NCBI RefSeq assembly: GCF_008085915.1
Contig: NZ_VSJK01000023.1
Location: forward strand, 1-63,242
DNA: 63,242 nt
Direction: 5' to 3'
Origin: Oceaniovalibus sp. ACAM 378
GTDB lineage: Bacteria; Pseudomonadota; Alphaproteobacteria; Rhodobacterales; Rhodobacteraceae
Part shown: positions 1 through 9,638 of the stretch, in pieces
Numbering within the stretch: position 1 is the stretch's first letter
How the letters are laid out: every line of letters starts with the position of its first letter
The notes under the pieces: generated by a model
Database searches by the model: none
What the model was told of the DNA's origin: nothing
The model's input: only the letters and a program-made list of their open reading frames with translations
Made by a program: the position numbers and the translations under genes

Positions 1-92
1 CCAGATCATCTCTGGGTCAAACCACCCTCTCATCGCTACAAGCAGCGTCTGCCGGGCAGTGGATCGTTAGCGAGCCACGGCGCTTGAGCGCT

Positions 93-1235
93 TCATTGTA
101 GGCCGGCCAGTTTCTGGTCTTGTAGGTCGGGGGCGAAGGTCTGCTCATCCATCCCAGCTACCACGCTGGCTTCGCGAGATGAATCCTTCATGGGATTTGT
201 GCAACGAAGCCACGTGAAGGAACCAAGGCGGTGGCCGCTTGTCTGCTCCCAGCCTAGCTTGTCAGCAAATTCCTTACTGACGTGATCTTTTGCCCAATCA
301 TGCCCTTCAAAGACATCAAAAGCATACATAAGGTTTTCTGTTAACCGCAGATAATCATCTAGCGTTCCTGCTATTTTCTCACCACGATGTGCAAGTCGAT
401 TGCGGTCTTCTGTAAAACTTGTAATTGTTTTATTTAACAGAGGTCTAATTCTACTCCAATTGTAAAAGCTTTCATTTCCATCATGAATTTTCGGTAAATA
501 GTCTTTGAGTATCTTTAATAATGGCGGAGTAGGCGAATTCTCAGCAAGCCAAAGTGCGTCAGGAACGCAAGCCCCGATGTGTTGCTTAGCCCCCACCTCA
601 AGCGCTGAATAGCATATGAGCAGCGCACTTCGAGGATTGTGCTCAACAATGCCTGTAGCCTCGCGTAAGAGCTGGTGTCCTAGTTTGGTCCGTCCATTGA
701 AGGCCCGCCTGCATTTCTAGATCAAAAGGTCCCTGCTTAGGCATTGGGACATGATGATACTCTTCTTGTGTAGTTTTCCAATAAAGTCCGAACCTCGAGT
801 CCTTCTCCTCTCGAACGTCGGCTTGACCGTCGGCATTTGATAGCCATCGGAGCAATTTAACAAAACGGTCAGGATGTTCGCTGAGCTCGTTGCCTGTGGA
901 AATCAAAATCTCCTGCACCTCTTTTGGCAAAAATTCTGACGTGGGGCTGTAACCTTTTGCAGTCTCTCCATCAGACGTGACCACTTCCCCTCGGTGTTTT
1001 AATATTTATGGAAGTGAGACGGGTGCTTCATCGGGCATGACGATGCAGTCGTTGATCAATTTTTCGACAAAACCAATTTTATCCTCCGTTGCACAAAAGG
1101 AAACCTTGGCACGAACTTTTAAGTCTTTAAATCCCTCCCAAGGCTCGTCATGGCTTCCCTCCCCTCGTATCTCAACCTCCAAGCCTGTTTGAGCGTCTGT
1201 AAACTTAGCCCTTCGGGCTTAAAAGGATTGAACAT
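93..1235 (-). pseudogene. Broken gene for a HEPN/Apea-like protein (about 380 codons, two frameshifts and one stop)
   Basis: Three minus-strand reading segments join into one protein-like sequence. An ATG at 1235, preceded by AGGCGGA, opens MFNPFKPEG. A -1 shift near 1218-1221 continues as AKFTDAQTGLEVEIRG down to an in-frame TAA at 1006-1008. The same frame then continues past the stop to DLEM, and one extra base near 711 shifts into RRAFNGRTKLGHQLL and on to the stop at 93. The C-terminal part contains ALLICYSALEVGAKQHIG and RNRLAH, an Rx4H motif as in HEPN-type RNases and Apea-like proteins. The longest single pieces are 643-984 (GTG start, 113 aa) and 93-596 (167 aa), and each could be miscalled as a separate small gene. 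The join is seen directly; the HEPN assignment is tentative. Sequencing errors could also explain the breaks. Confidence 0.6.
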
Positions 1236-1662
1236 GTATCCGCCTAGACGTGCGAAAAAAAGGAAGTGTATTTGCGTCGTAATGAATCTACCTATCGTTT
1301 TGTGGCGAGGCTACGATCAAATTCGAGGTGGTGCAAATCTTATAATGGAGCGCTCAGGCTATTGCTTGGTCTGCAGAGCCAGAGCGAGAACCAGCCCGCT
1401 GAGCAGACCTTCATGAACAGCGCAGCGGCGGTCAGCATTCCGCCCTCCTTGCTCATCTATTTCGAACGACCCTTAGCTGCCATTCGCGCGTGATGCTTCT
1501 TGGGCCCGCTACCAGCCCACAGCTGCGCGTTGTGCGATTGCTGCCTTCGGGTCCAACTTCAGGCACAAAAAGTGAATAGCATACTTTCGCCAATTTTCCT
1601 TGCGGCTGGACATCACAGGCATCTCTCAAAGGGAGCTCATCGAATTGGCGCGCGAAGTTGAA
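1236..1662. other. Intergenic stretch without a recognisable gene
   Basis: About 430 bases between the broken HEPN-like gene and the histidine kinase stop. The short open frames here have no ribosome binding site or recognisable protein sequence. Base composition is mixed and unlike the GC-rich secretion cluster, in line with an accessory or decayed region. I see no tRNA, clear terminator or repeat. Confidence 0.5.
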
Positions 1663-4131
1663 CTACACCACAGCTAAAACTTCTGAAGCGTCAGTCAAAG
1701 GGCAGGTGAACCAGAAAACGGTTTCTTGGTCCGGCTCACTCTCAAATCCGATCGTGCCACCCATCAATTCAATCAAGGTTCGCGAGATGCTCAGCCCTAA
1801 TCCGGTGCCGCCTCGCTTACGGGCGTCGGAGTTGTCTGCCTGTGAGAAGGGTTGGAATATTGTGCTACGAAACTCTTCGGGTATACCCGGCCCAAAATTG
1901 CTCACTGAAATTTTCATATGGGTTGGCAGAATTTCGGCAGTAAGCCGCACTATTGTCTCGGAATGCGCAAACTTACATGCGTTCGACAGAAGGTTTGTCA
2001 AAACCTGAATAACACGCTTCTTGTCTGCTGAAATCATCTGTTCAACTTCAGGCTTCGGCACTTCCACTCCGACGTTCCACTGCGAGGCATAAGTTTCGAA
2101 CTGTCGGGATGCATCACTCAAAATCTCATTAAGACTGAACGAATTCACTTCAACGTTCATATTGCCCGAATTCATTTTCTCCATGTCCAGAATATCGTCA
2201 ACAAGGCTGGCGAGGCGGTCAGAGTTTGACAAAGCAATCTCGATTAATCGGTCAGAACCCTTGGGTTTTTCAGCCTGCGACTGAGCTTGCAAAAGTCCGA
2301 GCGCGCCTTTGATTGAAGTTAAAGGCGTCCGAAGTTCATGACTGACAGTGGCGACGAAATCACGTTTCATCCGCTCCAGTTTGAAGGATTCTGTCACATC
2401 CATCTGTATCCCGAGCATCCTGAGGGCGGTCCCGTCTGGGGCACGCTCTACCACGACGGCATCGGACTTGATCCAGCGCCATTCATCATTGGCGACAATT
2501 ACGCGAAAACGAACTTCAGCGCGGTCTGTGCGGCCTTCGATGCAGGCCGCTTCTGCTTCTTTGAAAAGGACAAGGTCATCCGAATGCATGCGAACCATCT
2601 GTTCTTGATAGGGATTTTTGCAGCCTGAACGAGCTTCAGTTTGCATGTTCTCGAGCCAAGTATCGGAGACGATTGAGGTTTCGCGCTCTAAATCAATATC
2701 AAAAACGCCAATTTGAACGCTCATCAGAGCGAGGTTCCACCGTTGCTCAGCCTCGACAATCTCCTTTGCATGCCGTTCGGTGACGGTGATATCGCGCATC
2801 AGCAACGTAGTCCGTTCTTCACCTTCCGCAGTGAACCACGTCTTCTTTTCGACTTCGATAATCAGTGGCTCAGCTTCCTCGATCGCCGAAGTCACATGTA
2901 GTTTTGACCATCCATCAACACCTTGCAGATCCATGTCAGGCAGCAATTCACTGAGGGTTTTTTCACTCAGACAGATCTGGCTCGTGAGCGGCAACAGAAG
3001 TTTCAGTGCGGCCTCGTTTGCATGGAGGATTTCGCCTGATTTATTTACCGACAGGATCGCAAGCATCGCATTCTCAAGAATGGAGCGCTTCTCTTTGTCT
3101 TGCGTTTCAAGGTCTCGGGTTTTTTGCGCTATGGTGACAGCGATTGTCTGGTTCTTCCTGATCAACACACGCAATATTGTACTGACCAATGCCGTAATCA
3201 AAAGCCCTAATGTCAGAACGACCCACCTCGCTCGGAACGGCTGGATAGAGTCGAACTGCGGTGTACTTGCAAACGACATCGAGAAGGTTTGCCCGAATTT
3301 CTCAATCGACTGGCGACGGCCATAATCTGGTGCGTCAATGGCCGTCGCGGGTACATTTTTGATATTATCGATAGCCGTGTTTGCATTAAATTCGGTCTGT
3401 ATTTCGATCATTCTGCCTTGCGCAGTTGTTAGGCCTTTGAAGAAATCCTCGACATTTAACACCGCAAATGCAAAGCCAATAAAATCATCTTTCTGCGGTT
3501 TCATAAGATACGTATTTTGCAACGATTTGTATATAGGTTTAAGCATAAATGGCCGAGATTCGCCGATTTGAGGAACGATATCTGAGAAGTGTCCCGCTAT
3601 AAGAGTTTGCCCCGTATCACGAGATTTTTTTGCGATAGCAAGAAGATCGGGCTTGCTTGCAAAATCCAGTCCCAGAAACATTTGGTGGCTGGCGAGTGGC
3701 TCAATATATTCCACGACAAAACGATCGGCCTGAAGCGTAGATGGCAAACTTCTGAACTGACTAGTGCTATCAGTAAGCGCGAACAAATTACCTCGCAGGC
3801 CATTTTCTTCAGGGGCCGCCGTGGCAAGACCGATTGCATCAAGCATGAACATACTATCATTCACGTTCAGAGCTTTAGCATAGTTTGACATCTCTAACGC
3901 GGTTACTTGGTCAGAAACTACTACTAGACCATTAAGACCATCAAGGAGCCGACTGTAGTCTTCGAAACGTCGATCAAGGGAGATGAGGCTTTGATCGACC
4001 AAAACCTGAAAGGCTTCTTGTGATCTACTTTCTGCAATTTTGTGTACTAGTAAAAATGAGAAATAGGTTAGACCAAGAAAAAAAATCAAACTGATCCCTT
4101 GGAACCATCGCGCACTGTGATCTGAAGACAT
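1663..4131 (-). CDS. Membrane sensor histidine kinase, CHASE-PAS-PAS-HisKA-HATPase
   Basis: An 822-residue sensor kinase. A membrane helix lies at about residues 11-30. A periplasmic region of about 270 residues follows, resembling a CHASE ligand-binding domain (VVEYIEPLASHQMFLGLDFA near 139-158). A second helix is at 303-325. Two PAS-like segments lie near 347-450 and 460-575. The dimerisation/phosphoacceptor motif SHELRTPL has His598. The ATPase domain shows the N box NLLSNACKF (713-721), GPGI (747-750) and GGTGLGL (774-780). All catalytic boxes are intact, so it should autophosphorylate. There is no receiver domain and no response regulator gene nearby, so its partner is elsewhere or was lost with the rest of the island. 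The lower GC and the position beside a tRNA gene suggest transfer. The ligand is unknown. Confidence 0.9.
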   Translation of the reverse strand: MSSDHSARWFQGISLIFFLGLTYFSFLLVHKIAESRSQEAFQVLVDQSLISLDRRFEDYSRLLDGLNGLVVVSDQVTALEMSNYAKALNVNDSMFMLDAIGLATAAPEENGLRGNLFALTDSTSQFRSLPSTLQADRFVVEYIEPLASHQMFLGLDFASKPDLLAIAKKSRDTGQTLIAGHFSDIVPQIGESRPFMLKPIYKSLQNTYLMKPQKDDFIGFAFAVLNVEDFFKGLTTAQGRMIEIQTEFNANTAIDNIKNVPATAIDAPDYGRRQSIEKFGQTFSMSFASTPQFDSIQPFRARWVVLTLGLLITALVSTILRVLIRKNQTIAVTIAQKTRDLETQDKEKRSILENAMLAILSVNKSGEILHANEAALKLLLPLTSQICLSEKTLSELLPDMDLQGVDGWSKLHVTSAIEEAEPLIIEVEKKTWFTAEGEERTTLLMRDITVTERHAKEIVEAEQRWNLALMSVQIGVFDIDLERETSIVSDTWLENMQTEARSGCKNPYQEQMVRMHSDDLVLFKEAEAACIEGRTDRAEVRFRVIVANDEWRWIKSDAVVVERAPDGTALRMLGIQMDVTESFKLERMKRDFVATVSHELRTPLTSIKGALGLLQAQSQAEKPKGSDRLIEIALSNSDRLASLVDDILDMEKMNSGNMNVEVNSFSLNEILSDASRQFETYASQWNVGVEVPKPEVEQMISADKKRVIQVLTNLLSNACKFAHSETIVRLTAEILPTHMKISVSNFGPGIPEEFRSTIFQPFSQADNSDARKRGGTGLGLSISRTLIELMGGTIGFESEPDQETVFWFTCPLTDASEVLAVV

Positions 4132-4549
4132 CTCTCACCTATTGAATGTATGGCTTATGCAGACGACAGAAAACACGTAGTAAATTGATATGGCGCCACT
4201 GTAGTTTGAGTGGTGGTTGCCCTGCAAAAAGGGCAACAATATGACGTCAATCTGAACTTACAGAGGCGTTTGTTTCGAATTCTGCAACATTAGAGGCTTG
4301 GGGGACTGAATGGTCCTGGCGCGTGTAGACATCTGTTCACAGGAATCCCGTGAAAAGACCAGTCATTTTCAGACGGTGGCGCAAATTATGATCTAAGTGC
4401 TGAGATGCCTGAACGCGATAAAGACACCAAATATGGGAGCCTCTATGCGTCGATCGCATTAGATGGAACACGATTCCACGTTCAACTTTGGGAACACTTC
4501 GCCCCAGATTGGGAACACACTGAGGAAAAGTCCACTAAGTCATTGATTT
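4132..4549. other. Intergenic stretch between the kinase and tRNA-Val
   Basis: About 420 bases with no credible gene. An open frame at 4405-4593 runs into the tRNA antisense and is not a gene. The stretch holds the promoter region of the kinase, a small hairpin (GCCCT...AGGGC near 4220-4235), and three copies of GGAACAC close to the tRNA 3' end (listed separately). The composition is AT-richer than the region beyond the tRNA, as expected for the inner end of an integrated element. Confidence 0.5.
4465..4518 (+). repeat. Short direct repeats (GGAACAC x3) next to the tRNA 3' end
   Basis: GGAACAC occurs at 4465-4471, 4491-4497 and 4512-4518. The last two share the longer core TTGGGAACAC at 4488-4497 and 4509-4518, exactly 21 bases apart (two helical turns). 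They end about 30 bases from the tRNA-Val 3' terminus. Their position and phasing suggest arm-type binding sites of a tyrosine recombinase; this is inference, as no integrase gene is visible in the window. Confidence 0.4.
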
Positions 4550-4625
4550 TGGTGGGTCGTGACGGGCTCGAACCGCCGACATTTTCGGTGTAAACGAAAC
4601 GCTCTACCAACTGAGCTAACGACCC
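4550..4625 (-). tRNA. tRNA-Val (anticodon TAC), CCA encoded
   Basis: Read on the minus strand, all four arms fold. The acceptor arm is GGGTCGT/ACGACCC. The D arm is GCTC-AGTTGGTA-GAGC. The anticodon arm is TTTCG-TTTACAC-CGAAA, with anticodon TAC for valine codons GTA/GTG. The variable loop is ATGTC, and the T arm is GGCGG-TTCGAGC-CCGTC, with one G-T pair. The discriminator A and CCA are encoded (4550-4553). Its 3' end faces the accessory stretch at 1-4549, the usual orientation for an island integrated into a tRNA gene. Confidence 0.97.
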
Positions 4626-4696
4626 GCCATCCGGCTTTAGCCCGGGCGGGGGAGGGTTTGCAAGGGGCTACGGCACAAGTTTCGCACGACCTAGTG

Positions 4697-5413
4697 TCAG
4701 ATCACATCGACGACGATGATTGTAATATTATCCTGCCCGCCACCGTCCAGGGCAAGTTGTAGCAGTTTGTCCGCCACCGTTTCGATCGGCGCGCCCTGCA
4801 TGGCGCGGCGCAGCATTTCGAAAGAGGCATATTTGTTCAACCCGTCGGAACACAGCAGGAAACGGTCGCCGGGAAACACCTCGCCGCGGATCTTCTCCAG
4901 CCCCGGTTCGTCGCCGACCCCGATCGCGCGGGTGATGGCATTGGATTGGGGGTGATTTTCGGCCTCGTCCCAGGTCATTTTTCCTGCCTTGACGAATTCG
5001 GCAACGATCGAGTGATCCGAGGTCAACAATTCAATCGCCCGGTCGCGCAACCGGTACAACCGCGAGTCCCCCGCCCAGAAGGCGGCGAAATGGCCGTTTG
5101 CCAATATCAACGACACGACCGCAGCGCCGACCGTTGCACCGCCGCGCCGCGCGCTTTCCGCCACGATCGCCTGATGCGCCGCCTCAAGCGCCCCACGCAG
5201 GGCCTGCATACGCTCGTTTGGCGGCAGATCGGGCGGCAGGGCGGCAACGGTTTCAACCACGGTCTGACTGGCGAAATCCCCCGCTGCATGGCCCCCCATA
5301 CCATCGGCGACCAGAAATATCTTTTGGTCGGGCAGCGCCAGCAGGCTGTCTTCGTTGACCTGCCGCACCCGCCCGACATGGGTGACGGCGGAATGGCGGA
5401 TGTGATGTGTCAT
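4697..5413 (-). CDS. pppA: PP2C-type Ser/Thr phosphatase of the T6SS (PppA)
   Basis: A 238-residue metal-dependent protein phosphatase. The family motifs are in order: RQVNEDSLL near residue 17, VADGMGGHAAGD near 35, GDSRLYRLRD near 115, LCSDGLNKY near 186, and a final GGGQDNITIIVVD holding the last metal Asp. The length fits a bare catalytic domain with no membrane anchor. It is the last gene of the secretion cluster, and its ATG overlaps the tagF stop (ATGA at 5410-5413), so the two are probably translationally coupled. In other T6SS, PppA dephosphorylates the FHA protein that the kinase PpkA phosphorylates. An FHA protein is present here (12399-13904) but no kinase gene is visible in the cluster. 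Confidence 0.93.
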   Translation of the reverse strand: MTHHIRHSAVTHVGRVRQVNEDSLLALPDQKIFLVADGMGGHAAGDFASQTVVETVAALPPDLPPNERMQALRGALEAAHQAIVAESARRGGATVGAAVVSLILANGHFAAFWAGDSRLYRLRDRAIELLTSDHSIVAEFVKAGKMTWDEAENHPQSNAITRAIGVGDEPGLEKIRGEVFPGDRFLLCSDGLNKYASFEMLRRAMQGAPIETVADKLLQLALDGGGQDNITIIVVDVI

Positions 5414-6060
5414 GCGGCGGCGCTCCAGACCGGTGCCTCGGTGTCGAACAGGGCAGTAAAGACAGCGGCGCGGGGCAGACCGGCCGGACGCAGCAGCCGA
5501 AATCCACTGTCGAGTCGCGCGGTGAACAGCGCGGGCAGACCGGGGCCAAGATGGGCCGCAGCCAGGGCCGGGGCAGGATCATCGGCATGATCGATCCGCA
5601 GCGCCCCGTTGCCTGAAAGCACCGGTGTGGCGGGCAGATCGATAGCAGTCAGCGACGCCTGCAATTCGATCAGGGGCCGGTCATCCAGCATCGCGAGCGC
5701 GGCATCTTCAAGTGCGGCAAAGATCACATGGGCAGCAAGGTGCAGCGCCACATGATCTGGCGGTGCGGCGGGCGAAGACACTGGCGCGGCGAGGGTCAGC
5801 GGAAATTGCCGCCCGACCCTGTCAACCGAAGGCATCAAAACCCCCAGCATCGCCGTTGGTCCGGCCACCCCCGGCGCCAGCGAAAACCGCCAGATCGGCG
5901 CCGAAAGATAACACCCCTGCCAGCGCGATCCCAGCGCGGCACGCGCCCCCGGCAATTCCCTCTGCAACCATGCGTCCCACGGTTCGACAAAACCTTGAGC
6001 CAGCCCCGAGCGCACGAAGTCACCCGCACCCGGGAACTTGCCGAAGACCCCGAACCCCAT
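5410..6060 (-). CDS. tagF: T6SS-associated protein TagF
   Basis: Starts MGFGVFGKFPGAGDFVRSG, the typical TagF opening (GxFGKxPxxGDFV), and runs for 216 residues. A longer open frame reaches 6243, but the ATG at 6058-6060 lies 2 bases beyond the tssM stop and gives the expected length. TagF proteins are cytoplasmic post-translational repressors of T6SS assembly in Pseudomonas and Agrobacterium, where they may be fused to PppA. Here tagF and pppA are separate genes with a 4-base overlap, which supports a shared regulatory role. WQGCYLSAPIWRFSLAPG in the first half is typical of the family. Confidence 0.88.
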   Translation of the reverse strand: MGFGVFGKFPGAGDFVRSGLAQGFVEPWDAWLQRELPGARAALGSRWQGCYLSAPIWRFSLAPGVAGPTAMLGVLMPSVDRVGRQFPLTLAAPVSSPAAPPDHVALHLAAHVIFAALEDAALAMLDDRPLIELQASLTAIDLPATPVLSGNGALRIDHADDPAPALAAAHLGPGLPALFTARLDSGFRLLRPAGLPRAAVFTALFDTEAPVWSAAA

Positions 6061-6062
6061 GA

Positions 6063-9000
6063 TCAAAACGACGTGGGGCATTTGAACGCCCCCAGCGCGG
6101 GGAGTGCGAAAGGGTTCAGCACCGAGCCAGATTGCATCCGGAAAATCGCGATCCGCCCGCCAACGTTGAAGATCACACGCTTGCGATCCGATGCATTGGT
6201 CTTGCGGATTTCGGCGGCGTCGAGCATCCGGAACCACGCCCATGGCCCTTCCCGGGTAAAGCCGCTTTCCGATCCTGATGCCGGGGGCAGGAAGTTGATC
6301 CGCGCCGATCCGACCGGTCCGGGCCAGGTGATCGCCACCGGGCGCGGCTGGCCGGTGCCCTGCTGAAAACCGATCTGCTGCCCGTCAATCTCGAGCACAA
6401 TCGCCTGTGCGCTCGGGTCCAACGCCTCAGGGGTGATCTGAAACTGCACTTTCGGCTCCGGATTACCGGCGAAAAATGCATCACGGATCGCAGCCGCATG
6501 TTCGAACTGTTCAAGCACGGCGTTGGAAATCCCCAGATCGGCATCGTTCACCTTGCGAAAGGTCCAGGGCCGGGTGCGCACATCGACGAATTTCGACAGG
6601 TTCTCGGCGAAGAACGCATCGATCATTCCGCCCGGCGCGAACAACCGGGTGAAATCCTGCATCGCGATGTCCGAGGTCGCCCGCCGGTTGAACGGATAGG
6701 CGTCGCCGGTTGCCTGCTGACAAAACGGCATCACATTGGCCTGCCACAGCCCGTCGATGCCCGACCGGGTGTTGCCCGCCGCGATCCCCGACGATCCGGC
6801 GGCAATCTGCGTGCTCCAACGCTCCATCGGGCCGGGCAGCCCTTTTGCAACCTGTTGAAACCGGGCCAGCGCGGTCGAATCCCCCGTGGGCGTCGCCACT
6901 CCGCCACCGATGTTCAGCTTGTTCAGCTCCTGGTACACTTCGGTCAGGGTAGTGATCAGATTTTCAAGCTGGCTGGGCTGGCCATCCTGTCCGCGCACCA
7001 GATCGTGAAGCCATGCAAACCGTTCGGTCACATAGGCGCCGGGTGGCGGTGGCGGGGCCTCGCCCACCGGAGTTGCCGCCCCCATGGTTTCAAGAAACAA
7101 TCGCCCCGATGGCGACAGCTTGCGGTTTACCAGAATACCGGCGACGGCCCCCGCCCCTGCGCCTGCACCTTCGGCCAAAGCGGCCTCTTCGGGAAGGGCC
7201 AACAGATCGGTTTCCTGTGCCACTGCCTTCAGGATGTTGACGATGGGCGACGTTGGCCCCGACAGAACGTTGGTGACCTCGACCGCGTGAGACAGCGACT
7301 GCATCGGGATAATGTCGATATCCCCCAGTAGCTTGTCGTAACGCGCCACGAAATCGCTGTAGTACAGATCAAGCACATCGCGGCTGAGTGCGATCAGCGC
7401 CGTTTCGGGGTTGTCCGACTCGCCGCGCGGGCCGAGCACCCAGGCGTCGCGCTGAATCCTTGTGGCGACGCCCAGCGCCTCGTTCAGGAACACCTCGTTA
7501 AAGCCACGATAGGTATAAATCCCCTCGATCCCGTCGGACAGTCCCGCCCCCGATGACCGCACCACCGCCCGTTGCAGGTTCGGCCCGCCAACATCGGTCA
7601 ACCGGAACGGCGGCAATGCGGCGGCTGCGGTGCTTTTGACGATGCCGCTGTAAACCCTCTGGGCCTGCGGCATGGCGGTCAGGATGCCGCGCACCTGTTC
7701 CACCAGATCGTTGTTCAGGGCGATCTTGTCCATTGGCTGTGACAGCATGGCGTCCAGATGCCCGGCCAAATCGGCGCGCAGTTCCGCACGCGGTGCACCG
7801 GGATAGGCAAGGGACCAATCCACCTCCATCCACTCGGCCACCAGATCGACGCTCAGCGGGCCGGTCAGCCCGAGCATCAGATAAATTTTCAGCGCCTCAT
7901 ACAGCAGTTCGGCGTTGTTGATATTGCCCTGCATCTGTTCCTCAAGACGCAACAAAAGCCGCGGCAGGAACATCCGGTTCAGGGCGGCGCGATAACTCAG
8001 CGCGGCCTCGTTGCCGATCACCCGGCCCTGATACAACCCCCAGCCCAGATCCGACGGTACGGCAACCGGCCCCTGCACCGGATTGACCGGCAGATCGCGC
8101 AGGATGTTCAGCGCGGGCACGACCAGCGGCAGGTCGGAGTCCTGAATCGGGCTGCCGGGAATTTGAGCCGCGACGCTCTGAAACTCCTGCACCCGGACCT
8201 CGATCTCGGCGGCCAGCGCGCGGTTGCCGATGAAACTGCGCGTCCAGAGCGCCCCGGCGGCGATGGCAATCAAAAGCGTTGCAGCGATTGCGGCCCGTTT
8301 GGTCCAGCGATAGCGCCGTTCAACCCGGTCATCCGCCGACACCAGCCCGCTTTCGCGAAAGATCACCTGATCGAACAGCCGGGTCAGGAAATATGACCGC
8401 CCCGTGCCCTGCCCGGTGCCGATTGCCTGACGCCCGATGCCAAAGGTGCGCGCCATGCCCAGCATCAGCCGGTCAATCGGCGTGCCCTCTTGCGTGCCCG
8501 AGGTGAAATAGATGCCGCGCAGCACATGGCGGTATTCATACCGGTTGTCCTGAAACAACTGACCCAGAAAATCCGCCGCCACCTGTTTCACCGATGCCAC
8601 CTGCGACGGGAATCCGGCGATCAGGGACCGGCGCGCGGGGTCGGTTTCCGACTGCATTCGCTCGAGCGCCTGACTGTTCAGACGTTCGACCAACAGGCGA
8701 TATTCGTCGTCGAACCGGGCCAGCGGCGATGCCTCGCCCTTGCCGGTGATCAGCGGCAGGGTAAAGCCCCAAACCTGCCCGCGCTCTTCTTTGCCCAAAG
8801 GGTCAAAGAACTGCTGAAATCCGGCCAGAAGATCGGCCTTGGTGAACAGCACATAGACCGGAAACCGCACGCCCAGCTTTTCACGCAGCTCGTGCAGGCG
8901 ACGACGGATGGCGGCGGCATGGGCGGCCTGAGTCACCTCATCCTGCATCGACAGGTCGGACAGCGAAATCGCCACGATTGCCCCATTGATCGGCTGGCGC

Positions 9001-9638
9001 TTTCTGTGGCGTTTCAGGATCCCCAGAAACCCGAGCCATGCGGCATTGTCTGAAACCGCATCGCTTTCCTGTGTGGTGTACCGCCCGGCCGTGTCGACCA
9101 GCACGGCATTGTCGGTGAACCACCAGTCGCAATTGCGCGTGCCGCCAACCCCGCCGATGGCCCCCGCGCCGGTCTCATCGGCCAACGGGAATTGCAGACC
9201 AGAATTGACGATGGCTGTCGTTTTACCTGCCCCCGGCGGACCGATCAGAATGTACCATGGCAGTTCATACAGGCTGCGTCGGCCCAGTTTCGACTTGCGC
9301 AGCTTCAGCATCGCCGCCTTCAGCTTTTCGCGCATCTCACCGATATCGGCCAGCACCGCCTCAGAGTCGTCGTCATTGGCAATGGGTTCGACGCTGGCCA
9401 CAATGTCTTCGGTCAGCGCGCGGTCTTTCTTCTGGCGGCGCAGCAGCATCAGCAGGATCACCAGCAGCGCGGCGATCCACAGCACGCCGATCCCCACCAC
9501 ACGGCCCACCGGCCCGTCAAACGGTCGCGCTTCGCCAAATCCAAGGTAGCCGCCCAGAAACCACAGGCAGAGCGACAGAACAGCGGTCACGATCAGCGTG
9601 ATGCCGATGCTGGAAAAGATGGCGCGCAAGACCCTCAT
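6063..9638 (-). CDS. tssM: T6SS membrane complex protein TssM (IcmF)
   Basis: An 1191-residue inner-membrane protein of normal TssM length. Two membrane helices lie near residues 10-31 and 46-66. A cytoplasmic NTPase-like domain has Walker A GPPGAGKT at 133-140 and a DTAGRY segment further on. A third helix is near 445-465, and the remaining 700 residues are periplasmic. TssM forms the trans-envelope channel with TssL and, in many systems, the lipoprotein TssJ. No tssJ is found here. The ATG overlaps the tssL stop (9635-9638), and tagF follows after 2 bases. The Walker A motif is intact, so nucleotide binding is plausible. Confidence 0.97.
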   Translation of the reverse strand: MRVLRAIFSSIGITLIVTAVLSLCLWFLGGYLGFGEARPFDGPVGRVVGIGVLWIAALLVILLMLLRRQKKDRALTEDIVASVEPIANDDDSEAVLADIGEMREKLKAAMLKLRKSKLGRRSLYELPWYILIGPPGAGKTTAIVNSGLQFPLADETGAGAIGGVGGTRNCDWWFTDNAVLVDTAGRYTTQESDAVSDNAAWLGFLGILKRHRKRQPINGAIVAISLSDLSMQDEVTQAAHAAAIRRRLHELREKLGVRFPVYVLFTKADLLAGFQQFFDPLGKEERGQVWGFTLPLITGKGEASPLARFDDEYRLLVERLNSQALERMQSETDPARRSLIAGFPSQVASVKQVAADFLGQLFQDNRYEYRHVLRGIYFTSGTQEGTPIDRLMLGMARTFGIGRQAIGTGQGTGRSYFLTRLFDQVIFRESGLVSADDRVERRYRWTKRAAIAATLLIAIAAGALWTRSFIGNRALAAEIEVRVQEFQSVAAQIPGSPIQDSDLPLVVPALNILRDLPVNPVQGPVAVPSDLGWGLYQGRVIGNEAALSYRAALNRMFLPRLLLRLEEQMQGNINNAELLYEALKIYLMLGLTGPLSVDLVAEWMEVDWSLAYPGAPRAELRADLAGHLDAMLSQPMDKIALNNDLVEQVRGILTAMPQAQRVYSGIVKSTAAAALPPFRLTDVGGPNLQRAVVRSSGAGLSDGIEGIYTYRGFNEVFLNEALGVATRIQRDAWVLGPRGESDNPETALIALSRDVLDLYYSDFVARYDKLLGDIDIIPMQSLSHAVEVTNVLSGPTSPIVNILKAVAQETDLLALPEEAALAEGAGAGAGAVAGILVNRKLSPSGRLFLETMGAATPVGEAPPPPPGAYVTERFAWLHDLVRGQDGQPSQLENLITTLTEVYQELNKLNIGGGVATPTGDSTALARFQQVAKGLPGPMERWSTQIAAGSSGIAAGNTRSGIDGLWQANVMPFCQQATGDAYPFNRRATSDIAMQDFTRLFAPGGMIDAFFAENLSKFVDVRTRPWTFRKVNDADLGISNAVLEQFEHAAAIRDAFFAGNPEPKVQFQITPEALDPSAQAIVLEIDGQQIGFQQGTGQPRPVAITWPGPVGSARINFLPPASGSESGFTREGPWAWFRMLDAAEIRKTNASDRKRVIFNVGGRIAIFRMQSGSVLNPFALPALGAFKCPTSF

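Noticed and set aside
4405-4593. 62-codon plus-strand frame ending in VGRDGLEPPTFSV
   Set aside because: The end is tRNA-Val read antisense, a known source of false proteins.
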